DNA of 64,000 bases from JAFASC01 sp036265935 (lineage in GTDB: Bacteria; Pseudomonadota; Alphaproteobacteria; Rhizobiales; Beijerinckiaceae). The notes beneath the pieces were generated by a model that worked only from the letters and a program-made list of their open reading frames with translations, ran no database searches and was not told where the DNA came from. This document shows positions 18,123 through 26,582 of the stretch, in pieces. The first letter of the stretch is position 1, and the number at the start of each line of letters is the position of its first letter. The position numbers were made by a program, and so were the translations under genes. The stretch is taken from NCBI GenBank assembly GCA_036265935.1, contig DATAOB010000002.1, forward strand, positions 1 through 64,000, read 5' to 3'.

Positions 18123-19013
18123 ATGAGTCCTCGTCTCTCCGGCGTCATCGCTGCGATCGCCACGCCGATCAACGCCGAACTGGCGCCCGATGTTTCGCGC
18201 TTCATCAAGCTGGCGCAGCATCTCCTCGACAATGGCTGCGACGGCCTGAACGTCCTCGGCACGACCGGTGAGGCGACATCGTTCTCATTCGAGCAGCGCG
18301 CGAGCGTGATGCGGGCAGCAGCGGCCGAACTCGACTGCAAGCGCCTCATGGTTGGCACGGGAGCGGCTTCGCTCGCCGAAACGACGGCGCTGACGCGGCT
18401 TGCCGCCGAACTCGGCTTTGCTGGCGCGCTCATCCTGCCGCCCTTCTATTACAAAGACATCGATCCCCGCGGCGTGTTCGATTATCTCGCCGCAATTATC
18501 GGGGCGAACGCGGCGCGGTCGATCCCGATCTACCTCTATAATTTTCCGGCGCTTTCGGGCGTGCCCTATGGGCGCGAGCTCGTCGCCCGGTTGATCGAGG
18601 CCTTCCCCGATCGAATGGCGGGGTTGAAGGATTCCTCCGGCGACATGCCCTATGCGCGGGCGCTCGCCAAGGCTCATCCGGGCTTTGCCGTCTTCCCCTC
18701 GACCGAAGCCGCGCTTGCCGAGGCGCGCAGCGCGGGCTTCGCCGGCTGCATTTCGGCGACGGCCAATCTGAATTCCGACCTCTGCGGCGCGGCCTGGAAC
18801 AGCGGTGATCAGCGGGCGCTCGAGCGCGCCGTCGCCATCCGCAAGCTCTTCGACGGCAAGCCGCTTGTCGCCGGCGTCAAGGCGGGGCTCGCCCATATGC
18901 ACGCCGACGAGCGCCTCGCGCGGACGATGCCGCCCCTGGTGGCGTGGCCGGACGCGGAGCGGAAGGCGCTGGCGCGTGCGATCGATGAAATTCGCGCGGC
19001 CGTGCCTGCCTGA
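18123..19013 (+). CDS. DapA-family aldolase (dihydrodipicolinate synthase-like)
   Basis: (beta/alpha)8 Schiff-base aldolase/synthase, 296 residues. It shows the GTTGEATSFSFEQR pyruvate-binding motif, Tyr Y139 in YLYNFPALSG and the Schiff-base Lys K169 in GLKDSSGD. This family includes DapA, N-acetylneuraminate lyases, KDG aldolases and hydratase-aldolases, so substrate cannot be assigned from sequence alone. Its position behind a lone enoyl-CoA hydratase, rather than with other lysine genes, argues against the housekeeping DapA. Confidence 0.88.
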   Translation: MSPRLSGVIAAIATPINAELAPDVSRFIKLAQHLLDNGCDGLNVLGTTGEATSFSFEQRASVMRAAAAELDCKRLMVGTGAASLAETTALTRLAAELGFAGALILPPFYYKDIDPRGVFDYLAAIIGANAARSIPIYLYNFPALSGVPYGRELVARLIEAFPDRMAGLKDSSGDMPYARALAKAHPGFAVFPSTEAALAEARSAGFAGCISATANLNSDLCGAAWNSGDQRALERAVAIRKLFDGKPLVAGVKAGLAHMHADERLARTMPPLVAWPDAERKALARAIDEIRAAVPA

Positions 19014-19024
19014 GCCGTGCAGCG

Positions 19025-19053
19025 TTGACCCTTGATAGGGCCGGCCTTATAAG
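19025..19053 (+). promoter_or_regulatory. Sigma-70-type promoter for rpsT
   Basis: TTGACC at 19025-19030 and TATAAG at 19048-19053 are separated by exactly 17 bp. They lie about 110 bp upstream of the rpsT start, in the gap after the DapA-family gene. This is the best housekeeping promoter match noticed in the window. Confidence 0.6.
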
Positions 19054-19163
19054 CCGGCGTTCACTGTCCTGAAGCGGCGCGTTCACGCATGCCGGGACGA
19101 AGATCAGCCGTTTTAAGCGTCGCGGCATCGCCTGATCGGGCGCGTCTGCTTTGAGGAAAATCC

Positions 19164-19430
19164 ATGGCGAATACCAAATCGGCCAAAAAGGCCGTTCGCA
19201 AAATCGAGCGCCGCACTGCAGTCAATCGTTCGCGCCGCAGCCAGATGCGCACCTATGTCCGCAAGTTCGACGAGGCGCTCGCGACCGGCGATGCCGAGGC
19301 AGCGACAACGGCTCTGCAGGAGGCCGCACCTCTTGTCATGCGCGCGGCGCAAAAGGGCATCCTGCACAAGAACACTGCATCGCGGAAAGTATCGCGCATG
19401 ACCAAGCAGCTGAAAGGTCTGGCGAAATAA
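19164..19430 (+). CDS. rpsT: 30S ribosomal protein S20
   Basis: 88-residue basic protein that binds 16S rRNA during small-subunit assembly. It starts MANTKSAKKAVRKIERR, the S20 signature, and ends NTASRKVSRMTKQLKGL. The ribosome binding site TGAGGAAAA precedes the ATG. It has its own promoter-like element and terminator. Proximity to dnaA is a conserved alphaproteobacterial arrangement. Confidence 0.97.
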   Translation: MANTKSAKKAVRKIERRTAVNRSRRSQMRTYVRKFDEALATGDAEAATTALQEAAPLVMRAAQKGILHKNTASRKVSRMTKQLKGLAK

Positions 19431-19460
19431 TCTGCCGCTTGTTGTGCCCGCGACGAGCCG

Positions 19461-19487
19461 ACCCGGCCGTGCGCCGGGTTTTCTTTT
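19461..19487 (+). terminator. Intrinsic terminator of rpsT
   Basis: Stem CCCGGC/GCCGGG (19462-19467 and 19473-19478), closed by an extra A-T pair, with a CGTGC loop, followed by TTTTCTTTT. It lies 31 bp after the rpsT stop and separates rpsT from dnaA transcription. Confidence 0.85.
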
Positions 19488-19535
19488 GCGACAGCCGCCA
19501 CGCCATTCGAATTTTTTTGGGCCGGGATTCGGCGG

Positions 19536-19550
19536 TTAAAAATTTGTTAA
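19536..19550. promoter_or_regulatory. CtrA-type binding box TTAA-N7-TTAA
   Basis: TTAA at 19536-19539 and TTAA at 19547-19550 are separated by exactly seven bases, the full consensus for the cell-cycle response regulator CtrA. It lies 49 bp after the rpsT terminator and about 0.8 kb upstream of dnaA. AT-rich flanks could produce this by chance, so binding is inferred. Confidence 0.5.
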
Positions 19551-20059
19551 CTCGGACAGAGCGTTATTCCCCAAGCCAATTGACGCGTCATACCCTCGCC
19601 TCTTGACTCGCCCGATATTCGCGTAACGTTCTCATTTGCTCGATCTTTGCGTCGCCGCGAGCCGTATCGAGCACGCTCGCAAGAGCGGGCTTTGAATCAG
19701 TGACTTGCCTGCGTCAACCTGACTCATGGGTGACACAAAAGTACGTCGGCACCACCTTGTGTGTCGGTCTTGTGACAACCTGATTGCGCTCGCCAAAGCC
19801 CGAGTCTACGTTTTTCTGGAAGCCGGGGCTTGTTCACTTCGCACGTGAAAAGCGCGGGAGGCGCTGGGGGAACGGCAGTTTTTTGCGCGGTGGCGCAGAC
19901 TCTGCTCTCGCTAGCTCGTATCCGCACTTCGAAACGTTCGAGGATTGGTCTCGACGCCGCAAGGCGCCGCGGGAATGTGCGTTTCGTTCCGTTCGGTTTC
20001 GATTCAAGCATTGGTTCGGGGACTACGACTGCGGCTCAGCGACCGCAGAGGGGGAAACA

Positions 20060-20251
20060 ATGAGAGGCCGACAGACCGCCAATAAGTATAAAGAATGCGG
20101 GCATGCGTTTGGGTTTCTGAGGCGAGAATGCGCGTTGCATATTGAATCCGTTGCTGCCAACGGCGCTGTGTACCGGTTTGCTGCCGCTGATTTTTCGATA
20201 AGTTGTCGCGACTCCGGTTGGGTTTTGAAGCTCGGGCCGCCACTTGGCTGA
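20060..20251 (+). CDS. Possible small protein upstream of dnaA
   Basis: A 63-residue open frame (MRGRQTANKYKECGHAFG...) preceded by a purine-rich AGAGGGGGAAACA that could act as a ribosome binding site. It has four cysteines in no recognisable metal-binding spacing. I do not recognise a family; it may equally be part of the dnaA leader. Confidence 0.22.
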   Translation: MRGRQTANKYKECGHAFGFLRRECALHIESVAANGAVYRFAAADFSISCRDSGWVLKLGPPLG

Positions 20252-20359
20252 TCGCCCGCGCCGCTAGGCGTCAAGCAAACCCATCCTTCCTGGCCTGTTG
20301 ACGAACGGTTGCGCACGCCGCGCGCCGTCGCAGGCTCGATTTGCGCCTGTCTCAAGGTG

Positions 20360-21877
20360 ATGACAATGATCGCTCATACACAGCAATCTGCCGCATATTC
20401 GCAATCGCGTTCCGATGAAAATCGCGCTCAAAGCGTTGAAGAAGCCTGGTCCCGCGCCTGTCGGCGCCTGCGTGCCGAACTTGGCGAGGCCGTCTACGGC
20501 TCTTGGCTCGCTGGTCTCGAGCTGGTGCGCATCGAAAACGGCGTCGCCCACGTCTCGGTGCCGACGAAGTTCCTGAAAAGCTGGATCCAATCGCATTACA
20601 CGGATCGAGTTCGCGCCGCTCTCTCCAGCGAATTCGGCGGCATCGAGAAGCTGAATGTCGAGGTACGCTCGAGCACGAAGATGCGAATGCCGTTGCGCGA
20701 CCCGAACCTCGAGCGAAAGCCCGTCACCGGAGCTGGTGTTGCACAAACGGCACCTTCCAGCAGTCCCAGTACAGTGCAGGAAAACGGCGACACGCGACGC
20801 GAGCAGGCTCCCGCGAATATCGATGCGAATGGATTGTCGGGGTCGCCGCTCGACAAGCGTTTCACCTTCTCCAGCTTCCTCGTCGGTAGCTCGAACCAGC
20901 TCGCCCATGCCGCGGCGATGCGGACCGCGCGGACCAAGCCCGGCGATCCTATCCTATTCAATCCGCTCTACATTCACGCCTCGGTCGGCCTCGGCAAGAC
21001 ACATCTCCTCCAGGCGATCGCGCACGAGGCCGGCGTCAATGCCCGCCGCGTCATCTACCTGACCGCCGAAAAGTTCATGTACGGCTTTGTGGCCGCGCTC
21101 AAGGCACAGACGGCGATCGCTTTCAAGGAGAAGCTCCGCGGCATCGACGTGCTGGTCATCGACGACGTGCAGTTCCTGCAGGGCAAATCGATCCAGCAGG
21201 AATTCTGCCACACATTGAACGCGCTCATCGATGCGGGACGGCGGATTGTCATCGCCGCCGATCGACCGCCCGGCGATCTTGAGAGTCTCGAGGAGCGGGT
21301 GCGCTCGCGTCTTGCCGGCGGGCTCTGCGTCGACATGGGCAGTCTCGACGAGACGCTGCGCGTGCAAATCATCGAGGCGCGCATCGCCGCGGCCCGCGAC
21401 ATGCAGCCGCAATTTTCGGTTCCGCAGGCGGTCGTGTCTTATGTGGCGAGCGCGATCCAGACCAACGGCCGCGACCTCGAAGGCGCGGTCAACCGGCTAC
21501 TCGCGCATTCGACATTGACCGGGACGCCGCTCACGGTCGAGACGGCGGAAGCCGCGATCCGCGATCTCATCCGCACGCGCGAGCCGAAGCGCGTGAAGAT
21601 CGAGGACATCCAGAAACTGGTCGCGAGCCACTACAATGTCAGCCGCGCCGACATTCTGTCGTCGCGTCGCACCGCCAACGTCGTGCGCCCGCGCCAGATC
21701 GCGATGTATCTTTCGAAACTGTTGACGCTGCGCTCGCTGCCCGAAATCGGCCGCCGCTTCGGCGGGCGCGACCACACGACGGTTTTGCACGCCGTGCGCA
21801 AGATCGAGGAACTTGCCGGCCGCGACGGCATGCTGCTCGACGAGATCGACCTGTTGAAACGCATGCTTCTGGAGTGA
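20360..21877 (+). CDS. dnaA: Chromosomal replication initiator protein DnaA
   Basis: AAA+ ATPase that binds DnaA boxes and opens oriC. About 505 residues from the ATG at 20360 (20366 is an equally possible start). Domain I covers residues ~25-110 and a variable Pro/Ser/Thr-rich linker ~110-165. The AAA+ core has Walker A GLGKT at 210-214, Walker B VLVIDDVQFL near 257 and the RVRSRL arginine finger. Domain IV carries the DnaA signature GRDHTT at 469-474. dnaN does not follow, as is usual for many alphaproteobacteria. Confidence 0.97.
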   Translation: MTMIAHTQQSAAYSQSRSDENRAQSVEEAWSRACRRLRAELGEAVYGSWLAGLELVRIENGVAHVSVPTKFLKSWIQSHYTDRVRAALSSEFGGIEKLNVEVRSSTKMRMPLRDPNLERKPVTGAGVAQTAPSSSPSTVQENGDTRREQAPANIDANGLSGSPLDKRFTFSSFLVGSSNQLAHAAAMRTARTKPGDPILFNPLYIHASVGLGKTHLLQAIAHEAGVNARRVIYLTAEKFMYGFVAALKAQTAIAFKEKLRGIDVLVIDDVQFLQGKSIQQEFCHTLNALIDAGRRIVIAADRPPGDLESLEERVRSRLAGGLCVDMGSLDETLRVQIIEARIAAARDMQPQFSVPQAVVSYVASAIQTNGRDLEGAVNRLLAHSTLTGTPLTVETAEAAIRDLIRTREPKRVKIEDIQKLVASHYNVSRADILSSRRTANVVRPRQIAMYLSKLLTLRSLPEIGRRFGGRDHTTVLHAVRKIEELAGRDGMLLDEIDLLKRMLLE

Positions 21878-21895
21878 AACGCAGGCCTGAGAGCC

Positions 21896-21926
21896 TGTTG
21901 AAAAGCTGTGGAAGGATTGTGGAGAA
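21896..21926 (+). promoter_or_regulatory. Helically phased DnaA-box-like triplet
   Basis: TGTTGAAAA (21896), TGTGGAAGG (21907) and TGTGGAGAA (21918) start exactly 11 bp apart, 18 bp after the dnaA stop. Against the reverse consensus TGTGNATAA they have two, three and one mismatches. This resembles the DnaA-box runs next to dnaA in many bacteria, but is degenerate. Confidence 0.35.
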
Positions 21927-22075
21927 GTTTTGCGGCGGACGCACGATGTTTGTGCTCCGCCCCCCGTTTGTTCGCGCGCGCAGTTCAATGCTGCTACACC
22001 CCAATCCTGAGTGCCATGGCTTTTCCGAGCTGCGAAAGAGTCATACAAGAGACGCGGAGGGCGAGGGCGTGGAAA

Positions 22076-22344
22076 TGGTTCTCGATTTTCTCGGAAAGCA
22101 CGCGGCTCACGCGGAGGAAAAACCGCGTCCCCGTCTTGGCCCTAAGGTTCGGCCGCTCGCGGTCCGAAACGCCGATATGCTGGCCTTGAGAACAGCCCGC
22201 GAGGCGCGGCTTGCAGCAGCCGCTGCCTCCAGCCCGATATCAGGACCCGCTCGCGGCGCGAACGCAATACCCGTCGAGCGGCGTCCGGCAGAACGCGCCG
22301 GGATGCTTTCAACAACCGCCCCCCGCAGCGCGCCGAGGTCCTGA
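22076..22344 (+). CDS. Possible small hypothetical protein
   Basis: An 89-residue open frame beginning MVLDFLGKHAAHAEEKPRP, Ala/Arg-rich with no membrane segment. A GGAGGGCGAGGGCG stretch lies upstream of the ATG. It occupies much of the 541-bp space between dnaA and the DUF2125 gene. No family is recognised. Codon content is compatible with coding but the support is weak. Confidence 0.35.
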
Positions 22345-22418
22345 GCGGCACTGAACGTGGCATTGCGCTATCTAATCGGCTAGCAGTCGCCTGCGACTAG
22401 GCGAAAGCTGGATCATCG

Positions 22419-23465
22419 ATGTCCGCCCCGGCGGCCCCACCAAAACGGTACAGCCGTATCGGGCTCTACCTGCCGATCTTCGCAATGCTCGTGTTGGCGA
22501 TCGGCTGGTCGATCTTCTGGTACATCGCCGCGACCATCACCGGGCGCGAGATCGGCGCCTGGATCAAGCGCGAGGCGGAGGACGGGCGCATCTGGACCTG
22601 CCCCGCCCGCAGGGTCGGCGGTTACCCTTTCCGCATCGAGATCACCTGCAACAATCCGAGCTTTTCCGGCCCCGCCGCCGGGATTCCGGTGGTTGGCAAG
22701 CTCGGCGGCATCCACATTGTCGCGCAGATATACGATCCGAAACACATGATCGGCGAGGCCGACGGGCCCTTCGATTTCACACTAACGCAGGACGGCAGCC
22801 ATACGAGCGTAAACTGGAAGCTGTTGCAGATCAGCGTGCGCGGCATTCGCGACGCGTTGCAACGCGCCTCGCTCGCCGCCGATCAGGTCGAGTTCACCGC
22901 GGGCGTTGCAAACGGCCGCAGCTTCAGCGGCCGCGCCGACAATCTCCAAATTCATGTGCGACGCGGCACCGAGGAACAGCGTGCCTACGATTTCGCGTTG
23001 ACGTCGACGAATACTGTGTCTGCCGGTCTCGACGACGCGACCGGAATTAGCGCGCCGGCGACGTTGCAGTTAATCGGAACCCTGACACAAGCCGAGGCGA
23101 TCGGCGGCGGCACAATTCCGCAATTGCTCGAACGCTGGCGCACCGCCGGCGGCTCGCTGGTGTTGCAGAATGCGGCATTGCTGCAAGGCAGTCTCAACGC
23201 GCAAGGCACCGGCACTTTGCATATCGATCGCACGCACCGGCTCGAGGGACGCATCGACCTTACCGCCTCGGGCCTGGCGCCGGTCCTGCAGCGCTACGGC
23301 ATCGCGCCGCAACTCCTCGATATAGGCGGCCTGATCGGCGGATTGCTGACCGGCCGCGCGCCGCCGCACGGGCCGGGACAAATCCGTCTCCCGATCGTTT
23401 TCGACCGCGGTCAACTCGGGCTCGGCCCGCTTCGCGGCGTCGCGCAATTGGCGCCGCTCTACTGA
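22419..23465 (+). CDS. DUF2125 domain protein
   Basis: 348-residue protein with one N-terminal membrane segment (residues ~15-40, YLPIFAMLVLAIGWSIFWYIAA), then a predicted beta-rich periplasmic body typical of DUF2125. Conserved family segments include GRIWTCPARRVGGYPFRIEITC with two Cys residues and a C-terminal Gly-rich region. DUF2125 proteins are widespread in Alphaproteobacteria; function is unknown, with envelope or lipid roles suspected from AsmA-like topology. Its TGA overlaps the ATG of the next gene by one base. Confidence 0.88.
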   Translation: MSAPAAPPKRYSRIGLYLPIFAMLVLAIGWSIFWYIAATITGREIGAWIKREAEDGRIWTCPARRVGGYPFRIEITCNNPSFSGPAAGIPVVGKLGGIHIVAQIYDPKHMIGEADGPFDFTLTQDGSHTSVNWKLLQISVRGIRDALQRASLAADQVEFTAGVANGRSFSGRADNLQIHVRRGTEEQRAYDFALTSTNTVSAGLDDATGISAPATLQLIGTLTQAEAIGGGTIPQLLERWRTAGGSLVLQNAALLQGSLNAQGTGTLHIDRTHRLEGRIDLTASGLAPVLQRYGIAPQLLDIGGLIGGLLTGRAPPHGPGQIRLPIVFDRGQLGLGPLRGVAQLAPLY

Positions 23466-24616
23466 TGCGCATCGCAATTCTCGGCGGCGGCCCCGCCGGA
23501 CTCTACTTCGCATATCTGTGGAAGACGCGTCACCCGCGCGATGAGATCGAGCTGTTCGAGCAGAACGCCGCCGACGCCACTTTCGGCTTCGGCGTGGTCT
23601 TCTCCGAACGCGCGCTCGACTTTATGCGCGAGGACGATCCCGACACAGTCGACGCCATCATGCCGCATATGGAAACCTGGCGCGACATCAAGCTCGTTCA
23701 TCGCGGCGAGGAGATCGTCATCGACGGCGTCGGTTTCTCGGCAATCGGCCGGCTGGCATTTTTGCAGCTCTTGCAGGATCGCGTGCAGCGCGCCGGTATT
23801 GCCCCTCATTATGGCAAGCAGGTCACCTCGATCGACGAGCTTGCCGTTTTCGATCTCGTGATCGGCGCCGATGGCGTGAACTCGCTGCTTCGCCGCACCC
23901 TCGAGGGTGATTTCAGGACGTCCCTCACCTATCTCGACAACAAATTCATCTGGTACGGCACGACGCAATCCTTCGACACGCTGACGCAGACGTTTGTGGA
24001 GACAGAGCTCGGCACCTTCAATGCGCACCACTACCGTTACGCCCCGGCGAGCAGCACGTTCATCATCGAGTGCGATCGCGCGACATGGCTGCGGGCGGGA
24101 TTCGATACCCTGTCGCCTGATAAAACCCGCATACTGTTGCAGCGCGTTTTCGCCGAGTCGCTGCGCGGGCACGCGCTGACCTCGAACAAATCGACGTGGC
24201 GGAATTTTCCGTGGATCTGGAACGAGCGCTGGTCGTTCCGTAACATGGTGCTGGTCGGCGATGCGCTGCATACGGCGCATTTCTCGATCGGTTCCGGCAC
24301 GCGGCTCGCGCTTGAGGATGTCATCGCGCTCGTCAAGGCGTTGGAGAGCGCGCCTGGCGATCTTGCCTCTGCGCTCGCCCTTTACGAAACGAGTCGCCGA
24401 CCGATCGTCGAGAAGCTCGTGCGCGCCTCAAAGGCGAGCGCCGAGTGGTACGAGCATTTCCCCAGGCATATGCGGCTCGCGCCGCTCGATTTTGCGATGA
24501 GCTATATCGGCCGCTCGGGCCGCGTCGATCGCGACCGGTTGCGCGCCATGTCGCCGAATTTCATGGTGCGCTACGACGCCGCGCATCTTCAAAAGAAAGC
24601 GCCGCTTTCGCGATGA
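23465..24616 (+). CDS. FAD-dependent monooxygenase, salicylyl/anthraniloyl-CoA hydroxylase N-domain type
   Basis: 383-residue flavoprotein. The N-terminal FAD motif is RIAILGGGPAGLYFAYLWK and the second FAD motif, VLVGDALHTAHFSIGSGTRLALEDV, is near residue 260. Segments such as FGFGVVFSERALDFM and the C-terminal DFAMSYIGRSGRVDRDRL region resemble the first half of bifunctional salicylyl-CoA 5-hydroxylase and anthraniloyl-CoA monooxygenase. The second, old-yellow-enzyme-like half of those proteins is absent. The likely reaction is hydroxylation of an aromatic or related CoA thioester; the substrate is inferred only. Confidence 0.8.
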   Translation: MRIAILGGGPAGLYFAYLWKTRHPRDEIELFEQNAADATFGFGVVFSERALDFMREDDPDTVDAIMPHMETWRDIKLVHRGEEIVIDGVGFSAIGRLAFLQLLQDRVQRAGIAPHYGKQVTSIDELAVFDLVIGADGVNSLLRRTLEGDFRTSLTYLDNKFIWYGTTQSFDTLTQTFVETELGTFNAHHYRYAPASSTFIIECDRATWLRAGFDTLSPDKTRILLQRVFAESLRGHALTSNKSTWRNFPWIWNERWSFRNMVLVGDALHTAHFSIGSGTRLALEDVIALVKALESAPGDLASALALYETSRRPIVEKLVRASKASAEWYEHFPRHMRLAPLDFAMSYIGRSGRVDRDRLRAMSPNFMVRYDAAHLQKKAPLSR

Positions 24617-24625
24617 AAGCGGCGC
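24591..24625 (-). terminator. Terminator hairpin of the MHS transporter gene
   Basis: A perfect 11-bp inverted repeat (24599-24609 with 24615-24625, 5-base loop) has TTTCTTTT next to it on the minus strand (24591-24598). It lies 51 bp beyond the transporter stop. It overlaps the last codons and the TGA of the convergent flavin monooxygenase gene. Confidence 0.75.
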
Positions 24626-24676
24626 CCATCTGAGGAGGGGAGCGCTTAATCCGGCGCTCCGCTTCGGTTATAGCGA

Positions 24677-26347
24677 TCAGTCGTTCGCGTAGATATCGCG
24701 GTCCTTTGTCTCCGGGACGAAGAGCAGCCCGACGACGAAGGTCATCAGCGCGATGACGATGGGATACCAGAGACCCTGGAAGATATTGCCGGTTGCCGCC
24801 ACGATGGCAAAGGCAGTCGGTGGCAGGAAGCCACCGAACCAGCCGTTGCCGATGTGATAAGGCAGCGACATGCCGGTATAGCGGATACGCGTCGGGAACA
24901 GTTCGACGAGCATCGCGGCGATCGGCCCGTAGACCATCGTCACGTAGATGACGAGGACGAAGAGCAGCGCGATCTCGGTTAGCGACCGTGAATCGCTCAA
25001 GACGGCGCCGATACTCGGCGTCTTGAGGATCGTCGGATCGCCGGCCTTCGGGTAGCCGGCGGCCTGCGCCGCGGCGACGATCGCGTTGCCGTTGTTGTCG
25101 CTCGTCGCGGCATCGGTGCCGTTGACCTTGGCGGTCATCGGCGATCCTGCGGGCCCGTTGACGAGCTCGTAATGGATCGAATTGTTCGCCAGCGTGCGCC
25201 GCGCCACGTCGCATGGCGAGGTGAAGGTGCGCACACCGACGGGATCGAACAAAGTGCCGCAAGTGGCGGGATCGGCCGTGAGCACGACCTTTACCGTCTC
25301 CGTCGCCGTGATCAGCTTCGGATTTGCCGTCTTGGCGATCTGCCCGAACAGGGGAAAGTAGGTGATCGCGGCGATTAGGCACCCGGCAAGCAGGATCGGC
25401 TTGCGGCCGACCTTGTCCGACAGCCATCCGAACACGATGAAGAACGGCGTGCCGATGAGCAGCGAAAATGCGATGAGCAGATTTGCCGTCGTGCCGTCGA
25501 CCTTCAGCGTCTGGGTCAGGAAGAACAGCGCGTAGAACTGGCCGGTGTACCAGACCACCGCCTGCCCTGCCGTTCCGCCGAGAAGCGCGAGGATCGCGAC
25601 CTTGGCGTTGTCCCAGCGACCGAATGCTTCGGTCAGCGGCGCCTTGGAACGCGTTCCCTCCTCCTTCATGCGCTGGAAGGCCGGCGATTCAGCAAGCTGC
25701 AGCCGAATCCAGATCGAGAAGGCGAGCAGGATGATCGACAACAGGAACGGAATGCGCCAGCCATACGAGGCAAAAGCCTCGGTCGACATGTTGAGGCGCA
25801 GCACCAGGATGACGATCAGCGACAGGAACAGACCGACCGTCGCGGTCGTCTGAATCCACGATGTATAGAAGCCGCGGCGTCCCTGCGGCGAGTGTTCTGC
25901 GACGTAGGTCGCGGCACCCCCGTATTCGCCGCCGAGCGCCAAGCCCTGCAGAAGCCGGCAGGCGATGAACGCAACCGGCGCCGCATAGCCGATCGATTGA
26001 TAGCCGGGCAAGAGACCGACGATGAACGTCGCAAGACCCATGATCGTCATCGTCACGAGGAAGGTGTATTTGCGGCCGATCAGATCGCCGAGACGACCGA
26101 AGAACAACGCGCCGAACGGGCGCACCGCGAAGCCGGCGGCAAATCCGAACAACACGAAGATGAATTTCGCCGTGTCGTTCGTGCCGGGCACGAAATTCTG
26201 GCTGATATTCGCGGCGAGCGAACCGGCCAGATAAAAATCATACCATTCGAAAACCGTACCCGCGGACGAGGCAACGATGACCTTGCGTTCCTCCGCCGTC
26301 ATGCGGCGCGTCTCAGGAATCATTCCTGGTGTTGCTGCGATGCTCAT
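24677..26347 (-). CDS. MFS transporter, metabolite:H+ symporter (MHS) type
   Basis: 556-residue inner-membrane transporter. The N-terminal EWYDFYLAGSLA, the loop 2-3 motif GRLGDLIGRKYT and GGEYGGAATYVAEHSP place it near KgtP/ProP-like members. About 100 residues more than usual are explained by an insert (residues ~335-445) between membrane segments in the C-terminal half. The insert is hydrophilic with two cysteines, C363 and C379, consistent with a disulfide-bonded periplasmic domain. Substrate is probably a small organic acid or osmolyte; it cannot be fixed from sequence. Confidence 0.88.
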   Translation of the reverse strand: MSIAATPGMIPETRRMTAEERKVIVASSAGTVFEWYDFYLAGSLAANISQNFVPGTNDTAKFIFVLFGFAAGFAVRPFGALFFGRLGDLIGRKYTFLVTMTIMGLATFIVGLLPGYQSIGYAAPVAFIACRLLQGLALGGEYGGAATYVAEHSPQGRRGFYTSWIQTTATVGLFLSLIVILVLRLNMSTEAFASYGWRIPFLLSIILLAFSIWIRLQLAESPAFQRMKEEGTRSKAPLTEAFGRWDNAKVAILALLGGTAGQAVVWYTGQFYALFFLTQTLKVDGTTANLLIAFSLLIGTPFFIVFGWLSDKVGRKPILLAGCLIAAITYFPLFGQIAKTANPKLITATETVKVVLTADPATCGTLFDPVGVRTFTSPCDVARRTLANNSIHYELVNGPAGSPMTAKVNGTDAATSDNNGNAIVAAAQAAGYPKAGDPTILKTPSIGAVLSDSRSLTEIALLFVLVIYVTMVYGPIAAMLVELFPTRIRYTGMSLPYHIGNGWFGGFLPPTAFAIVAATGNIFQGLWYPIVIALMTFVVGLLFVPETKDRDIYAND

Positions 26348-26582
26348 GATGAAGACACCCCCGGCTTCTTAACGAGGCAAGAGCAGGCCCATGAGCCTGC
26401 TCCCGCCGTCCCTTGATCCTTTAGTCATGAAGGTGGTCGCCCAGCCTCCCGTGCCCAGCCGCGATTGGCAGCCGCCGCGCTCTTTTAACGAACGTCTCTT
26501 TACCCGTCCGCCTCAATCGGCTTGCCGGTCTTTACGTTTGGTATACTACTGTCGAGGCGGCAGCTCAGTCGACGGGATCAGC

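Larger units (their letters stand above)
19431..20359. other. 930-bp gap before dnaA with cell-cycle-type sites
   Basis: No convincing gene fills this stretch. It holds the rpsT terminator, one perfect TTAA-N7-TTAA box and nine GANTC sites (starting at 19526, 19605, 19694, 19721, 19802, 19898, 20001, 20154 and 20210). At the local base composition about three would be expected by a rough estimate. A small GCAA-tetraloop hairpin lies at 19674-19687. In alphaproteobacteria GANTC is methylated by CcrM and read by GcrA, so this looks like a dnaA control region. Confidence 0.55.
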
